Below are positions 22,621 to 33,784 of a stretch of 64,000 nucleotides of DNA, in pieces. Origin of the DNA: Mermis nigrescens (taxonomy: Eukaryota > Nematoda > Enoplea > Mermithida > Mermithidae); NCBI GenBank assembly GCA_036768485.1, contig JAVLUZ010000145.1, positions 2,224,756 to 2,288,755 of the forward strand. The letters run 5' to 3'. A program made the translations under genes and the position numbers. Under the pieces are notes generated by a model. That model was not told where the DNA came from. It did not search any database and worked only from the letters and a program-made list of their open reading frames with translations. Every line of letters begins with the position of its first letter. The stretch's first letter is position 1.

Positions 22621-23231
22621 GATGGAACAAAAAGGTAAATATACTTGAATTTCTTCATTGTTAAGGATGTAAAGGAGGACTAGGGAAGGTTTCCCGATAT
22701 GCGCAGAAGCCATAGGAATGTGCTAAACATAAGATTTCCTAAAACAACGCAAAAATCGAAGTACATTCTGCGACCGATGCGCGTTTCTGTAGATTTTCCG
22801 TAGTACATAATTTCGATTATGATGGCGAGTATTTTTGATTACTTTATCTTTGAAAATTTAAAGAAATTTTTTCGTGGTTTTTAAAGAAAACTATTATGTT
22901 GGCCATGTAGGTGTAAATTTTACACTATTATCTTTTACTCCAGAGCATTGTGGAAGGTCAAGATTTCATTAAATAAATGATACATTGATTATTCAATAGT
23001 AATGAAAGTGTCTTCAATGCTCTCTTGCGAAACACTTAAATACGCTTTGTGACTACACCCTCACTTTTAAAAGGCCGCAGAATATACTTCGATTTTTGCG
23101 ATGTTTAGGAAAAGTCTAACTGTTTTATACATTCTATAGCTTCTGGGCATATAGGGAAATTTTTAATAGTCCCTCCTTTTACATCCTCAATAATGAAGAA
23201 GTTCAAGTATATTTACCTTTTTTGTTGCATC
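22621..23231. mobile_element. R12 foldback element
   Basis: Two arms of about 150-180 bp are inverted copies: GGTAAATATACTTGAATTTC (22634 on) against GGTAAATATACTTGAACTTC read inverted from 23218. The frame at 22326-22658 overlaps its left arm and is not credible as a gene. Confidence 0.8.
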
Positions 23232-23327
23232 AATTTTTTTTCTTTGCTAGTTCCCTTCTTTTATTTTATATTTCACGCCGTATATCAATAGGTGGGCAGC
23301 GCCGAATTTCTGAGGGGTGCAAATAGC

Positions 23328-25060
23328 TGAAGAAATTTCTTTTTTCGTCTCAAACTCTTTACACTAAAATGATCCCAGATCAAGAAATATTGCGTTGAAA
23401 AAAATTTTAGGTTTTGAGATATTGTAGCTCTCTACATTATAAAACCAATTGTACTGCACAGAAACCAAAATTTAGCTAGATAGCTTTAGGACACGCTAAC
23501 TGTAAAAAAACCCGTTTGCTTTACACTTTTGTGCAACAACCATTGAGCGTAAAGAAATTTTAAGGTCAGATTCGTAATCTACAAGTCAGAGACAACGTTT
23601 GAAAAAATTTATTTTCCGCAAATTATTTTGATACCCAATGCTATGGGCAGAAAAGTGCGTCTCAGTGTAAACTTTACACTTGTGCGAATAACGCAATGTT
23701 GGGTGTATAGGAATCAAAATAAACTAGGATCTGTAATGCTAAGGTCAGGGCACATTTTAAGCATAATTAGCATGTTCCGCCTACTTAGTGGAGTGAAGAA
23801 ATTTCGTTTTTTTGTCTCAAATCTTTTGCACTAAAACAATTACAGATCGAGGAATATTGCGGTAAATGAAAAAAACAATTTTTTGTTTTGAGATGTTGTG
23901 ACCCTCTACATTATAAAACCGAATTGGACTGCACAGAAACCAAAATTCAGTTAGATAAGTTTTATGACACGGCAACAGCAAAAAACTCGTTTACTTTACA
24001 CTTTTTGTGCAACAATCATTAAGTGTAAAGAAATTTTAAGTTCAGATTCGTAATCTACAACTCAGGGACAACAGTTTTTTTAAAAAAATTGGCCATCCGC
24101 TAATTGTTCGAAACCCAAAGCTCTGGGCGTAAAAGTGCTTCTCAGCTTAAACTTTACACTTGTGCTAATAACGCAATATCGGGTGTATAGAAACAAAATA
24201 AACTGGGATCTGTAACGCTAAGGTCAGGGTACATTTTAAGCATAATTAGCAATTCCCCCCACCTAGCGGGTAATGAAAAATTTCGTTTTTCGTCTCGAAC
24301 CCGCTACACTAAAACGATCACAGATCGAGAAATATTGCGTTGAAAAAGAAAAAAAAACTTTTAAATTCTGATATATTGTAATCCTCTACATTATAAAAAG
24401 AATTGGATTACACAGAAACCAAAATTTGAGTTAGATAAGCTTTAGGATATGCTAACAGTAAAAAAACCCATATACTTTACACTTTTATGCAACAACCATG
24501 AAGTGTGAAGGAATTTTAAGGATTAAATTCGTAGTCAACAACTGAGGAGTAACATGTTTAAAATTGGCCCCCGCAAATTGTTTGATATTAAATGCACTGG
24601 GCGGAAAAATGCTTTTCGGTGTAAACTTTACACTTGTGCTTATACCGCAATATTGGGTGTATAGAAGCAAAATAAACTAGAATCTGTACCGCTACGGTGA
24701 GGGCACATTTTAAACATAATTAGCATGTTCCTCCTATTTAGCGGAGTAGTTGAAGAAATTTCGTTTTCGTCTCGGACCCTTTACACTAAAACGATCACAG
24801 ATCAAGAAATATTGTGTTAAAAAAAGAAAAAAATTCGGTATTGAGATGTTGAAACCGTCTACATTATAAAAAACTGATTGCACTGCACAGAAACCAAAAT
24901 TGAGTCAGATAAGCTGAAGGGCATAAAAAGAGTAAAAAACACGTATACTTTACATTTTTGTGTAACAACTATTGAGTGTAAAGAAATTTTAAGTTCCGAT
25001 TCGTAATCTACAACTCAGGAGCAACATTTAAAAAAAAATTGATCCTCCGCAGAATTTTTT
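23328..25060. repeat. Satellite-like tandem repeat, period about 475 bp
   Basis: Units begin TGAAGAAATTTC at 23328, 23794, 24274 (variant) and 24751: periods 466, 480 and 477 bp, about 3.6 units. Each has CTACATTATAAAA, GCACAGAAACCAAAAT, a TTTACACTTTTGTGCAACAA block and, in complete units, GTGTAAACTTTACAC. Confidence 0.88.
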
Positions 25061-25441
25061 TGATTTCTGGGTTTACACTTTACACACTCATTGCTGACTC
25101 ATTGAGTGTAAACAAAAAAACGGACATAGAATTTTTAATTATCCATCGATTTAAAAAAAACCGCACCGCCCGGGTGTGTGCCGTTGTTGCTTTTAGGGGG
25201 GAGACACAAATTTCGCACTTGCTGTGTTAAACATATAAGAAAAAGGATGGTTAAGTATATTATATGCAGCGCTATCGCGCTACCTATGATGTACATGGTG
25301 CCCTAACATGGTATCCTATAGTGTACATGCATAAGTGAATTTAAATGAGCTTCGCCGATTTCAAAAAAATCGATTATGGAAGAAATCAACGCGCTATAAT
25401 AGTGGCAATTCGCGCGGTATGCCAACATCGAGCGAAGCAGC

Positions 25442-25641
25442 CAGTGGCGGATGCAGGATTTTCCTAGGGGGGGGGGGCAATACCCCGCGGGGGCAACCCT
25501 GACTCGGGCGGAAAAATTAGCCGTTTTTAACCCGAAAATCACTAAAAATCGCTCAAAAATCCTTAATTTGCGCGATTTTGAGCCAATAGGACGGCCGCCC
25601 CTAACCACCCCGCCCTCCCGCCATCCCTAAATGCGCCCCTG
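25442..25641. mobile_element. Short hAT-like MITE with R2-type ends
   Basis: 200 bp; CAGTGGCGGATGCAGGATTT and inverted CAGGGGCGCATTTAGGGATG. Flanking 7-mers AAGCAGC / AAGCGGC. No coding content. Confidence 0.75.
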
Positions 25642-25800
25642 AAGCGGCGAAGGGTCAGCCAGTTGCGCCATTTTTTTTCTTGCCGCGCGGCGACCACGCC
25701 GCGTGAAGTATGCCTAGGTGGCGCGAAGCGGCAGATGTATTTCGCCGTGCCAGTTTCGCGCCATGTCACATTTTGGGTATAATGTGGCCGCAAACCCCAT
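25642..25800. repeat. GC-rich CATACTTCA repeats, right block (R13)
   Basis: Inverted counterpart of 19583-19870: CGCCGCGTGAAGTATGCC and CGCGAAGCGGC. The two blocks could be the ends of one large element interrupted by others. Confidence 0.5.
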
Positions 25801-26263
25801 TGCGGCGCGAATCATGATGCATGTTCGGGCTATAGATTTCTCGTATGCAGTCTACACAGGAACCACAAAATATTTTGTGCAACATTTGCTCTAAACCATT
25901 GCTAAGCAAACAAAGAAACAGTTAAGAAATCGTCATTGTGCGCTTCAGGCTGGACTTTTGAGCGGCACTCACTGTACGTACTCGTTTATGCATTTACTTC
26001 CTCTTTTTACAATGAAACAGAAGCGCTTTTATGTGCTCTTGCATACTTCCTGCTTATTTTTTGCTTTAATCGGCTTTTAGTACTAGGTTAAGCAATTATA
26101 GCCCGCAGCTACCCGTATTATGCTACTTAAGGTCGTTGCGAAAAATTTTAATGACTAAAATGATAATGAAAGAGAGTTAACTTCAGCATATACGCGAAAC
26201 CGTTGAAATGCGACGGTTGAGCGGAGATCTAAGCAGCTCTGTACTTGTACAATTGCTATCTAT

Positions 26264-27157
26264 TACTGCATTTGTCCTAATAGCAGCCGCCCTTCAATAA
26301 ACGCCGCCCTCTAATAAGCGCCGCATTATCCAGCTGGAAGTAATAATAATCGCGTCGCCACCATCCAATAAACGCCGCGGCGTTTATTGCAGGATAACCA
26401 TCTTTTGAAAACTGCGGCGTTTATTGGAATATATTCATCGTTATTGTATTCTCACTGTTGACGATATAGCTTTTGAAGAAGAGTTGGATAAAAATTTGTT
26501 TTCCTTCTCAGAAGAACTTGATAGTATTGGACATACATGCACAGCGTGGGAATTCTGGGGGAGGGGGGGTGAAAACCTAAAGTGCCTTTTTTAGGCCCAA
26601 AAATGGCCGGTACGCGTTAAAAAAACATCGTTTTTTGGCGTTTCTGACGATACTCTATCCTTCTAGAGCATAAAATCATGAAAAAAATTTCGAAAAAGTC
26701 GAATAAATTGACCAATATATCGCTTAAAACATGAATATATGGCGCGAAGCGCCGAAAATTTGGCGATTTTGAGCAAATAGATAGCCAAAAACCCTTAAAA
26801 AGACACTTTTTCTACCAATTTTCAGGTAAGTTTAGGAAACTTTTGAAAAATCGCCAATTCTGGGGGGGAGTTGAAAATTTTTTTTGCGGGGGGTGAAAAT
26901 GATTCTGCGGGGGTGAAACCCTCCCAAACCCCCCAAGATCATGTATGTTATTGGATCTGATGAAGAAGTTATGACTGTTGAAATTCCATAAATTTCCGTT
27001 TTTATTGTATTTTGATTTTTTTGTCACGGTTTGTAAGAAAATTTTCGAAAAAATAATAAACGCCGCCCTTTAGTGAACGCCGCCCTCTAATAAGCGCCGC
27101 ACCAAAAACCTATGGATGAAAATAAACGGTGCGGTGTTTGTTAGAATAAATACGGTA
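26264..27157. mobile_element. R14 element with ACGCCGCC termini
   Basis: Left TACTGCATTTGTCCTAATAG and inverted right TACCGTATTTATTCTAACAA, then repeated AATAAACGCCGC / AAGCGCCGC motifs at both ends. Units A and C lack it. Terminal style recalls ISL2EU-type elements, from memory of the pattern only. An R4 copy is nested inside. Confidence 0.65.
26525..26945 (+). repeat. R4 repeat copy nested in R14
   Basis: G-rich edges (GAATTCTGGGGGAGGG, ACCCCCCAAGATCATG), TGGCGTTTCTGAC and the exact hairpin GGCGCGAAGCGCC at 26741-26753. Confidence 0.65.
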
Positions 27158-27307
27158 TTTACGAGGGAGGGAATAGTGAAAAAATTATTTTAAAATAAAT
27201 TAAAAAGTAATAGAAACAGAGTGTTTCTTCATGGCCTTAGGAATTTACTTGGCAAAGACCATATGTAATATAACGAAATTGGATAAAAATAAAATCAAAT
27301 CAGCAAT

Positions 27308-27511
27308 TCAGCAATCTTGCCAAAAGAAGCAATTACATTTGCATCCTTTTGGATACTTGCAACGTCCAGACGAGAAAAATTTGCATTTGTTGTATTGTGT
27401 ACACCGTTTCGTGCATGGAATATCAATTTGGCCTCCTTCAGCCGTATCGCACAATTTCGTACTGTACGTTAGCAGAACGAAGATCATCATGTAGCGGATG
27501 AACGATGCCAT
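27308..27511 (-). CDS. Secreted eight-cysteine peptide, copy B (intact)
   Basis: Small protein of 67 residues. The start is the ATG at 27509-27511 in good context (AGAAAATGG), 11 bases after a TTGCAG that looks like a splice acceptor, suggesting an upstream 5' non-coding exon. Residues 1-22 form a signal peptide (MASFIRYMM then IFVLLTYS). The mature part (from about residue 25) has eight cysteines at 33, 37, 43, 51, 57, 59, 61 and 67, spacing C-x3-C-x5-C-x7-C-x5-C-x-C-x-C-x5-C, and is strongly basic. The C-x3-C plus C-x-C-x-C layout recalls cysteine-stabilised antimicrobial peptides such as mytilins, but this is pattern resemblance only. It lies in duplication unit B, about 13 kb beyond the neurabin 3' end. 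Function unknown; host defence or a venom-like role are both possible. Confidence 0.8.
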   Translation of the reverse strand: MASFIRYMMIFVLLTYSTKLCDTAEGGQIDIPCTKRCTQYNKCKFFSSGRCKYPKGCKCNCFFWQDC

Positions 27512-28467
27512 TTTCTTTTGTCCTGCAACGTTGAAATATACTGGCCTTATTGCAAATAAATTCAATGCATACTGGAAACTACATAAATAAGTAAAAATAA
27601 GGAAACTTGCTCAAATTACAAATTAAATTATCCTACCCTTAGAATCTAGCAAAACCCATAATCATCTTGACATTTTTGCATGATTTTTATGATTTTGCTT
27701 AATGTCGACCTCTTAGAATTCTTTACTATCTCTACACGATTAATCTTTGTATTACCGCGATAATTAGACCTGTTGTCATTTTGATCAGAAACTCATAATT
27801 GCTTTCTTGCCTACTTCATTTCTTCTTACTTTGATATAAATTTTATTTATTTTTAATGTAGTTTAAAGGTTTATTCATTCAATTTTTATTTATTTAGATT
27901 TTTCTATCTAAGCCCGTATAAAGTCATATTAGGATTTATACTAAAATGAAGTGTTTTTAAGCACTCTTCATTCAGAATATAGAGTCAAAACTGTCACTTC
28001 TAAAAATACTTACTTTTGTTACTTTTTTCAATAATTAAGTTATTAAAACGTGTGAGGGCCAAACTAACTAATTAAGCAAGAAAATGACCGTAAAATTAAC
28101 ACGGGAAGAAAATTTAGGTCTCGATACTTTGATCAACTTTTCGACGCATCTTTATATGCATTAAATTTTACTCCCACTGTCTTGTTTGCTTTAAAAAAAC
28201 ATGAAAAATCAGTTCTTTGACCTTTTTCTTACGTCAATTACTAAATTCAATGCTAGAACGAATCATTTATTTTTTACTAGGTTAATAATTTTTGTCCGAT
28301 CATCCTACAAATTTACGCCCTTTGCGCAAAACATAATATCATGTTTGCCCTAATTTTTAATAATGTCACAAAAACATAGTGAAAGTTGTGCAGGGCGTTT
28401 TTACCACATACACAGGTTTTCACTTATGCTATAAAGAGATTTCATAGTAATTTATTAGTATTTACAG

Positions 28468-29932
28468 CATAGGCGTAGCCAGGGGGGCAATGGGGGCACA
28501 TGCCCCTTCCAAATTTTTTAGAAATATCGTTGATTTTTCTGTTGCAATAATGTGTGTCCAGAAAACTGAATTCAAAAAGGCAAAAACGTCAAAATTATCC
28601 GCGCTTCGCGCCAAGTCATCATTATTTATTCCTGTATAGATCCAAATAATTGAAAAGCTTGAATCAGCTAAAATAATCCAGCACTTCGCATCACTTTGGT
28701 AATTTAATGCGCTATTTGTTCGTTGAATGAAACTGCGCATGCTTGATGAGCTTAATAGTAAAAGTGCGAAATCAATGGTGTACCAGTTTGTCTATATTAT
28801 GCTTTGTTTGTCTTTTGTGTATCAGTCTGTCTATTCTTTGTTCCGTTTGTCTTTCTTCACAAGGACACATAATCCTATTTTAAATAAAAAGGAGTGGCCA
28901 AAGTTTCTTATATTTTTGCGCATTTCATTTTTTTGTTTGTTAATAAGAAGGCCAAAAATGGGCCTGAAAACGGTAAGAACAAAATTTTAATTGATACATC
29001 TTTCTATATCTTATTGGCAGCAACCCGTTGCTGCGCTTTGTAATTAGCAGAAGTCGAAAAACGCATTTCAGCTCAGAAGTTTTGTGCAATGCAGGAGTTC
29101 ATCAATTTTAAATGCTTTTTGGCTGGATTCAGAACCGAGATTTGGCCGATTTTGCGAAAATTTAACGTTACTATTTGATAATAATATACTTTTTTTACAA
29201 CATTTTCCGGGATTCTGCCTCGGACCCCGCTGAGAACGCTTGAGCGCGCCACCCCAGACCCCCCGCAGCCTTAAATTCTAGTTGTACATGTGCAACGAGA
29301 TTTTAGGGAGAAAAAGTCAGGTAAAAGCTTTAGGAATTTCTGAAAATTCCCGGCGTTTGGTGCCTGTATGATTTAAGCGGTATAAATTGAATTTAACGTG
29401 CAAAAACGTCAAAATTTTTCGGCGCATAGGGCCGCCAATTACTGTTCTTCTCTTTGTAAAACTCCAGCATTGCGTTTAAAAGTCTGAATCATTCGAATTA
29501 TCTACAGAGTTAGTAATTCGCAGTTTTCTTGTTAGAAGCTTGAACTGTCAAAACTGTTCTGTACAAATTTGATAATTTCCTGCTCTTCAGGCTATTAGTA
29601 TTCACAGAGCTACAAAATGTTAAGGGCGGTAAAAAATGACTAAATTTCTCGGCACTTCGCGCCACTTATGATTTTCGAACTGTTTGTCAATAGAAAGGTC
29701 GTAAATTCTACATGAAAGCGGTAGGAATCCCAAACATTTTCGGCACTTCGCGCCGCTTTACACTATTTGTATTTTTGATCGTCAGAAACCCATAAATTTG
29801 CTAGGCTACACTACTAAAGGTCGAAAAACTCAGTTTTACTATAAAAGACATTACTGGCTCTCAATACAAAAGTAGTCTTAAAAATTTTTTGTTCATGCCT
29901 CCCCGAATCAAAATACTGGCTATGCCCCTCTG
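28468..29932. mobile_element. R3 hAT-like element, 1465 bp
   Basis: Ends CATAGGCGTAGCCAGG and, inverted, CAGAGGGGCATAGCCAG. Exact 8-bp target duplication ATTTACAG (28460-28467, 29933-29940). Units A and C have the undisturbed junction (TATTTACAGGCC at 11669 on). Several CTTCGCGCC hairpin motifs inside. No intact transposase. Confidence 0.92.
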
Positions 29933-30337
29933 ATTTACAGGCCATAACACAGGGCTAGAGCACACAAAATTTCTTACTAGTTCGATACAAAAGACATTAC
30001 TTCATCAATTCAAGCAGGGTTTACACTCCAAAATGGCCATACGTCAAGATCGTCAAAAGTTGACCGTTTTCATCGATAATTATAAGTTTTAATTCTTTAG
30101 CGAAGTCTTTCAAAATTGTTTTTGCATTGTTAGATTAGACTTTAAATTATATGTTTTCCTCATTAATTCATTCCGCATCCTTTCTAAGCCACAAATTTCT
30201 GTAAAAATTACGGTTTTGCGTTGACGTATGCTGCAGAATCACGATCGCATTGGTTTGTCATTTACACTTTTAAAGAAAAACAGACCTATCAGGAAAGAAC
30301 CTTAACAAAGCCAATTGCGCCAGCCTTTAGTCGTGAT

Positions 30338-30609
30338 CATAGCTGGGCGGCACTTAAGTTCTAAGGGGGGGAAGGGAGGTGCAAGATTTTTCAAAGGTCA
30401 GAAAATAGCCTTGAAAATCTTATGGCGAGAAAAAACATCATTTTTAAACGTTTCTCATCCAGCACTATCCATTGGCATCAAAAACTGCGAAACTAACAAA
30501 ACAAAATTTAAAAAATTGAATTCTGGGGGGGTTGTTTTGATTTCTGGGGGGTATTTTGGTTTCCGAGGGAGCATACCCCCGAACCCCCTTCCCTCCACGC
30601 CCAGGTATG
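30338..30609 (+). mobile_element. R1 MITE in unit B, empty in unit C
   Basis: CATAGCTGGGCGGC ... CCCAGGTATG between GTCGTGAT and GTCGCGAT (one mismatch). Unit C has the uninterrupted GTCACGATATTCCC near 37446. Confidence 0.92.
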
Positions 30610-30619
30610 GTCGCGATAT

Positions 30620-32500
30620 TCCGATAAGCGTCAGTTTATGAGCATTGAGCTTGAAACTCTGAGCGGAACAATAAAAATAAAAATTCATTTATACGTGCGT
30701 CAATGGTCAGACAAGTAGTCGTAAAATTTATATTAGCCTTACGAGGTAGCATAAGCAAAATTGCGAAGAAAACGAAAAAGTTCAAACCTTTTATTAAGTG
30801 TAGTCTTTTGACTTCACTGATATCTTTTGCATTCTGATGAGGTACGCCCGATAAGCCTTTGTGTGAATTATCATTCAAGTTTTCACTTTTGTGTATGCAC
30901 AGAAACAAATGCCATATGTTGTTTCATTTTATTCAGGCTGACACTCCAGTGGAACAACCAGACATTTTACACGATTTCACATACATATATTCAGTGTGCT
31001 TAAATTATGGCTGGTGAGAACTGTCTGAAATTTTTAAAGGGTCATTGAGTCCAAAAACAATGAAGGTACGGTAAAAATATATATTTCAACATTTTTTATC
31101 GAGCTTTAAGCTTGGATAGAAGAGCTTGTGAAAAAACGGAAATACAGGGTCTTCGCGAAAAAGGACACATTTTGTTCTCAATTAAAACTCTACAAAAACT
31201 GAAAAATGTAAAAATTGTTTCTGCAGTTTATGGCACAGTTATCCCTGGATATGCTAGCAAAACATTACAGTATATCTCTCAGTGATTGTTGCTTGGCGTC
31301 TTATTAACCAAAGTCTACCACTAACTTACTTCTATAATTTTATATTTTTCAAATGCATGGTACACTACCTGCTGCATCGATCTACTGATCAGGAAATGTA
31401 CTTTGACCTTGAATAAGTTTTGTTTTATATTTCAGGTGTTCTATAAATATTATGCAGTAATTTCAAATCAGGAAATACCTGTCGTTGAAAATTCGGACCC
31501 ACCCTTGCACGAATTCTTGTGTTCCAGATTTTCGCTGCAGAATTTGATGCTTTGATAAAATCAGTGACTGTCAAAACTCGTGGAGAAACCCGCTTAATAA
31601 ATTATTTTCGCTCTTAATCCATATTTTTTTTATTTGAATATCACCATATCACTTTTTTCATGATCGACCTAAACAAATTCTGACATTTATTACATAAATT
31701 TTTTCGATACTGATCTTTATCTGGACGAAATGTGAGTGTTTCGAATCTAGAATAAGGTATACAATTAAATTTGCACTGTAGTATCCGCTATATGTACAGT
31801 CCGACGATAAGCTTTTAGCACAAGTTTGAAGATATCAATCAGGTCATTTGTGAGAGGTTTTATTAAGTTAGCTATTGTAATAAAAAAGTTAATGAAAAAG
31901 TAACAACGTATCCATTTTTCCGAACACCCTGTACGTTAATACTTTGATTGTGAAATACTTTGGATTTTATGGCCCCAGACAATAGGTATATAGCAGCAAC
32001 CCAAATATGGCTATATCATCAGAGAGCAGCACAAAAGAGTCAACTATGAAACCATTTATTTTATAAGGTAGGAGAAGGCTTCTTCCAGATTCTCATGGGG
32101 CCCTGAATTTTTAACCACTTTGATGTTTAGACTTATTGACCATCTCCCCTTGAACAAATACTGTTTGTATGTCTCGACAAGCCATTTCTCCTCGTAGAAT
32201 CTAGTGCACATAATAAGACACATAAATTCCTTATTGACATTTCAGGCTTAAAACAATTTACCTCTAGTGCTAATATGTACAGAAAAGAATAAAGAAGTCT
32301 GTTGTTGACCTGAAACAAAAAACTGATCGTATTGCGTCCTTCATCAGGAAATGCTGTGGGACGTAAACGCCAGATTGACATTTCTGCATGCGTAGAACAA
32401 AATTTTTATTGCCTAATTATGTTGCGCTAACTCTGGCGCGAAGTGCACATTCATTTTTTTGAAAACTTTTCCTTCATTTTTACTTTTATGTGATATTCTA
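30620..32500. other. Unit B right part, no gene recognised
   Basis: Aligns with 37450-40010 of unit C. Open frames here are not kept between the two copies, so coding is unlikely. Confidence 0.5.
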
Positions 32501-33167
32501 CCTTACTAGTCACCATAGATGAACAACGTAGTCGATCTGACGAGAAAGAGGAAGGGGTAGGTCAGCCGGTTTAGAAAGGGTCAGAAATTGACCATTTTTT
32601 ATATTGTTTGTAGCCTAATAAGGAAAAGCTATTGCGAAAATGGTAAAAAATCGCGTTTTTGACAAGTTCACATAATTAATTTGTCGAGCCTTCTTTCATC
32701 CGACCAAAATCGCTTTTGTGAATTGGTTGCGATGTATTAATCAAAATTGTCGCCTTTTTTATTTCAGTGGATGGAGCTTAATGATACAGGTCAAAAAATG
32801 TTGTTTTTCGTCGTTTCACCATTTTTTAATTCTCTTCGCCTAAAGCTTACAAGTCCAATTTAGGCTTTTAGACTTTAGGTCGTGCTGACGTCATGGACTC
32901 GTCCTATCTTGTTTTTTCATATACGAATTATATTTTCGAATAAGCTACAAAATGTACTTTGTCGCATAAAACTATTTTGTAGGCTACTTCGCTTGTGGTA
33001 TATCAAGAAACAGGCATTTTGTTCATTGGTATGAATTTAGAGATTTGATCCACGCTGATGAATTTTAACCTCGAACACACCGATGGGCGTGGTGTGGCAG
33101 GGGTTTGGCAAAGAGGATCAGGACCAGACATGCACGTGGGGGTAGGGTTTCTAGAGATGGTCCTGAT

Positions 33168-33405
33168 CACACATGGGCGTAGGGGGAGTTTGGGGGTATG
33201 CACCCCCCAGAAGTTGAAATACCCCCTAGAAATCAAAATACCCCCCCCCCCCTTGAATTCAAATTTTGAATTTTTTTTTGCTTTTTTCAGCGATTTTTTG
33301 ATACCATTGGATAGTGCTCGATGAGAAACGTCGAAAAATGGTGTTTTTTGACCTTTGAAAATTTTTTCACCCCTTTCCCCAGAATTTCGGTGCTGCCCAC
33401 CTATG
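33168..33405 (-). mobile_element. R1 MITE in unit C
   Basis: CACACATGGGCG ... CCCACCTATG with exact GTCCTGAT duplications (33160-33167, 33406-33413). Shortened in the middle relative to other copies. Confidence 0.92.
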
Positions 33406-33479
33406 GTCCTGATTCCCCCTCTGGATTAAAAATGGAAAATTTTTGTGGGTAAAAAGAAGCAAATGAAGGCCGCAAATGG

Positions 33480-33690
33480 ATCAAAAATGGAAAAATTTTC
33501 GAAAAGTGCTTAAAATTGATCGGAAACTGTATAATAACGTAGTTTTAACGGCTATTTGATCGCATAACTATATCAGCTTTTGAGGTCATTTCCGCCCAAA
33601 CAAGTTCAATTCTTGACCCTTCCGAAACCGGCTGATCACCTAGTCCCCAGATCAGCCATACTGTGCATCTATAGTCAGTACTGAACCCCC
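33480..33690 (-). repeat. R15 repeat copy in unit C
   Basis: Inverted; GGAAACTGTATAATAACGTA, CGAAACCGGCTGATCACC. Shared with unit A, so it predates the duplication. Confidence 0.6.
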
Positions 33691-33784
33691 AGTATCCGGC
33701 GGCCCCATCAAAAGAAATCAGTATCCCCGAAAGCTTTTGAGGCTGTTTTTGGCAATTTCGCCCAGCGGACTCCACAGACTTCAG

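Larger units (their letters stand above)
15920..25974. mobile_element. Mariner-type TIR-bounded block, about 10 kb
   Basis: Left end CAGTGCCACTCAAAAGTCTA and right end, read inverted, CAGTGAGTGCCGCTCAAAAG followed by TCCAGCCT; about 28 bp of matching terminal inverted repeat with a 4-base insertion on the right. TA lies on both sides (15918-15919, 25975-25976). Units A and C show the unoccupied site. These are Tc1/mariner features. No transposase was found; the size is explained by later nested insertions. Confidence 0.8.
14240..32640. repeat. Segmental duplication unit B (split by a 10 kb insertion)
   Basis: Left part 14240-15919 matches 8270-8760 and 34880-35270; right part 25975-32640 matches unit C from 35278 to 40080. 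The two halves join exactly at a TA when the 15920-25974 block is removed, restoring the ATGTACGTACT seen in units A and C. It also carries R7, a truncated R1, R14, R3 and another R1. Confidence 0.8.

Noticed and set aside
22326..22658. 110-codon frame on the minus strand
   Set aside because: Begins in the R12 foldback arm; no recognisable domain and no second copy.
23328..25060. CRISPR-like periodic repeats
   Set aside because: Period is about 475 bp without unique spacers; it is a eukaryotic satellite-type array.
32133..32381. 82-codon frame on the minus strand in unit B
   Set aside because: The matching stretch in unit C has shifts and stops in every frame, so coding is not conserved.
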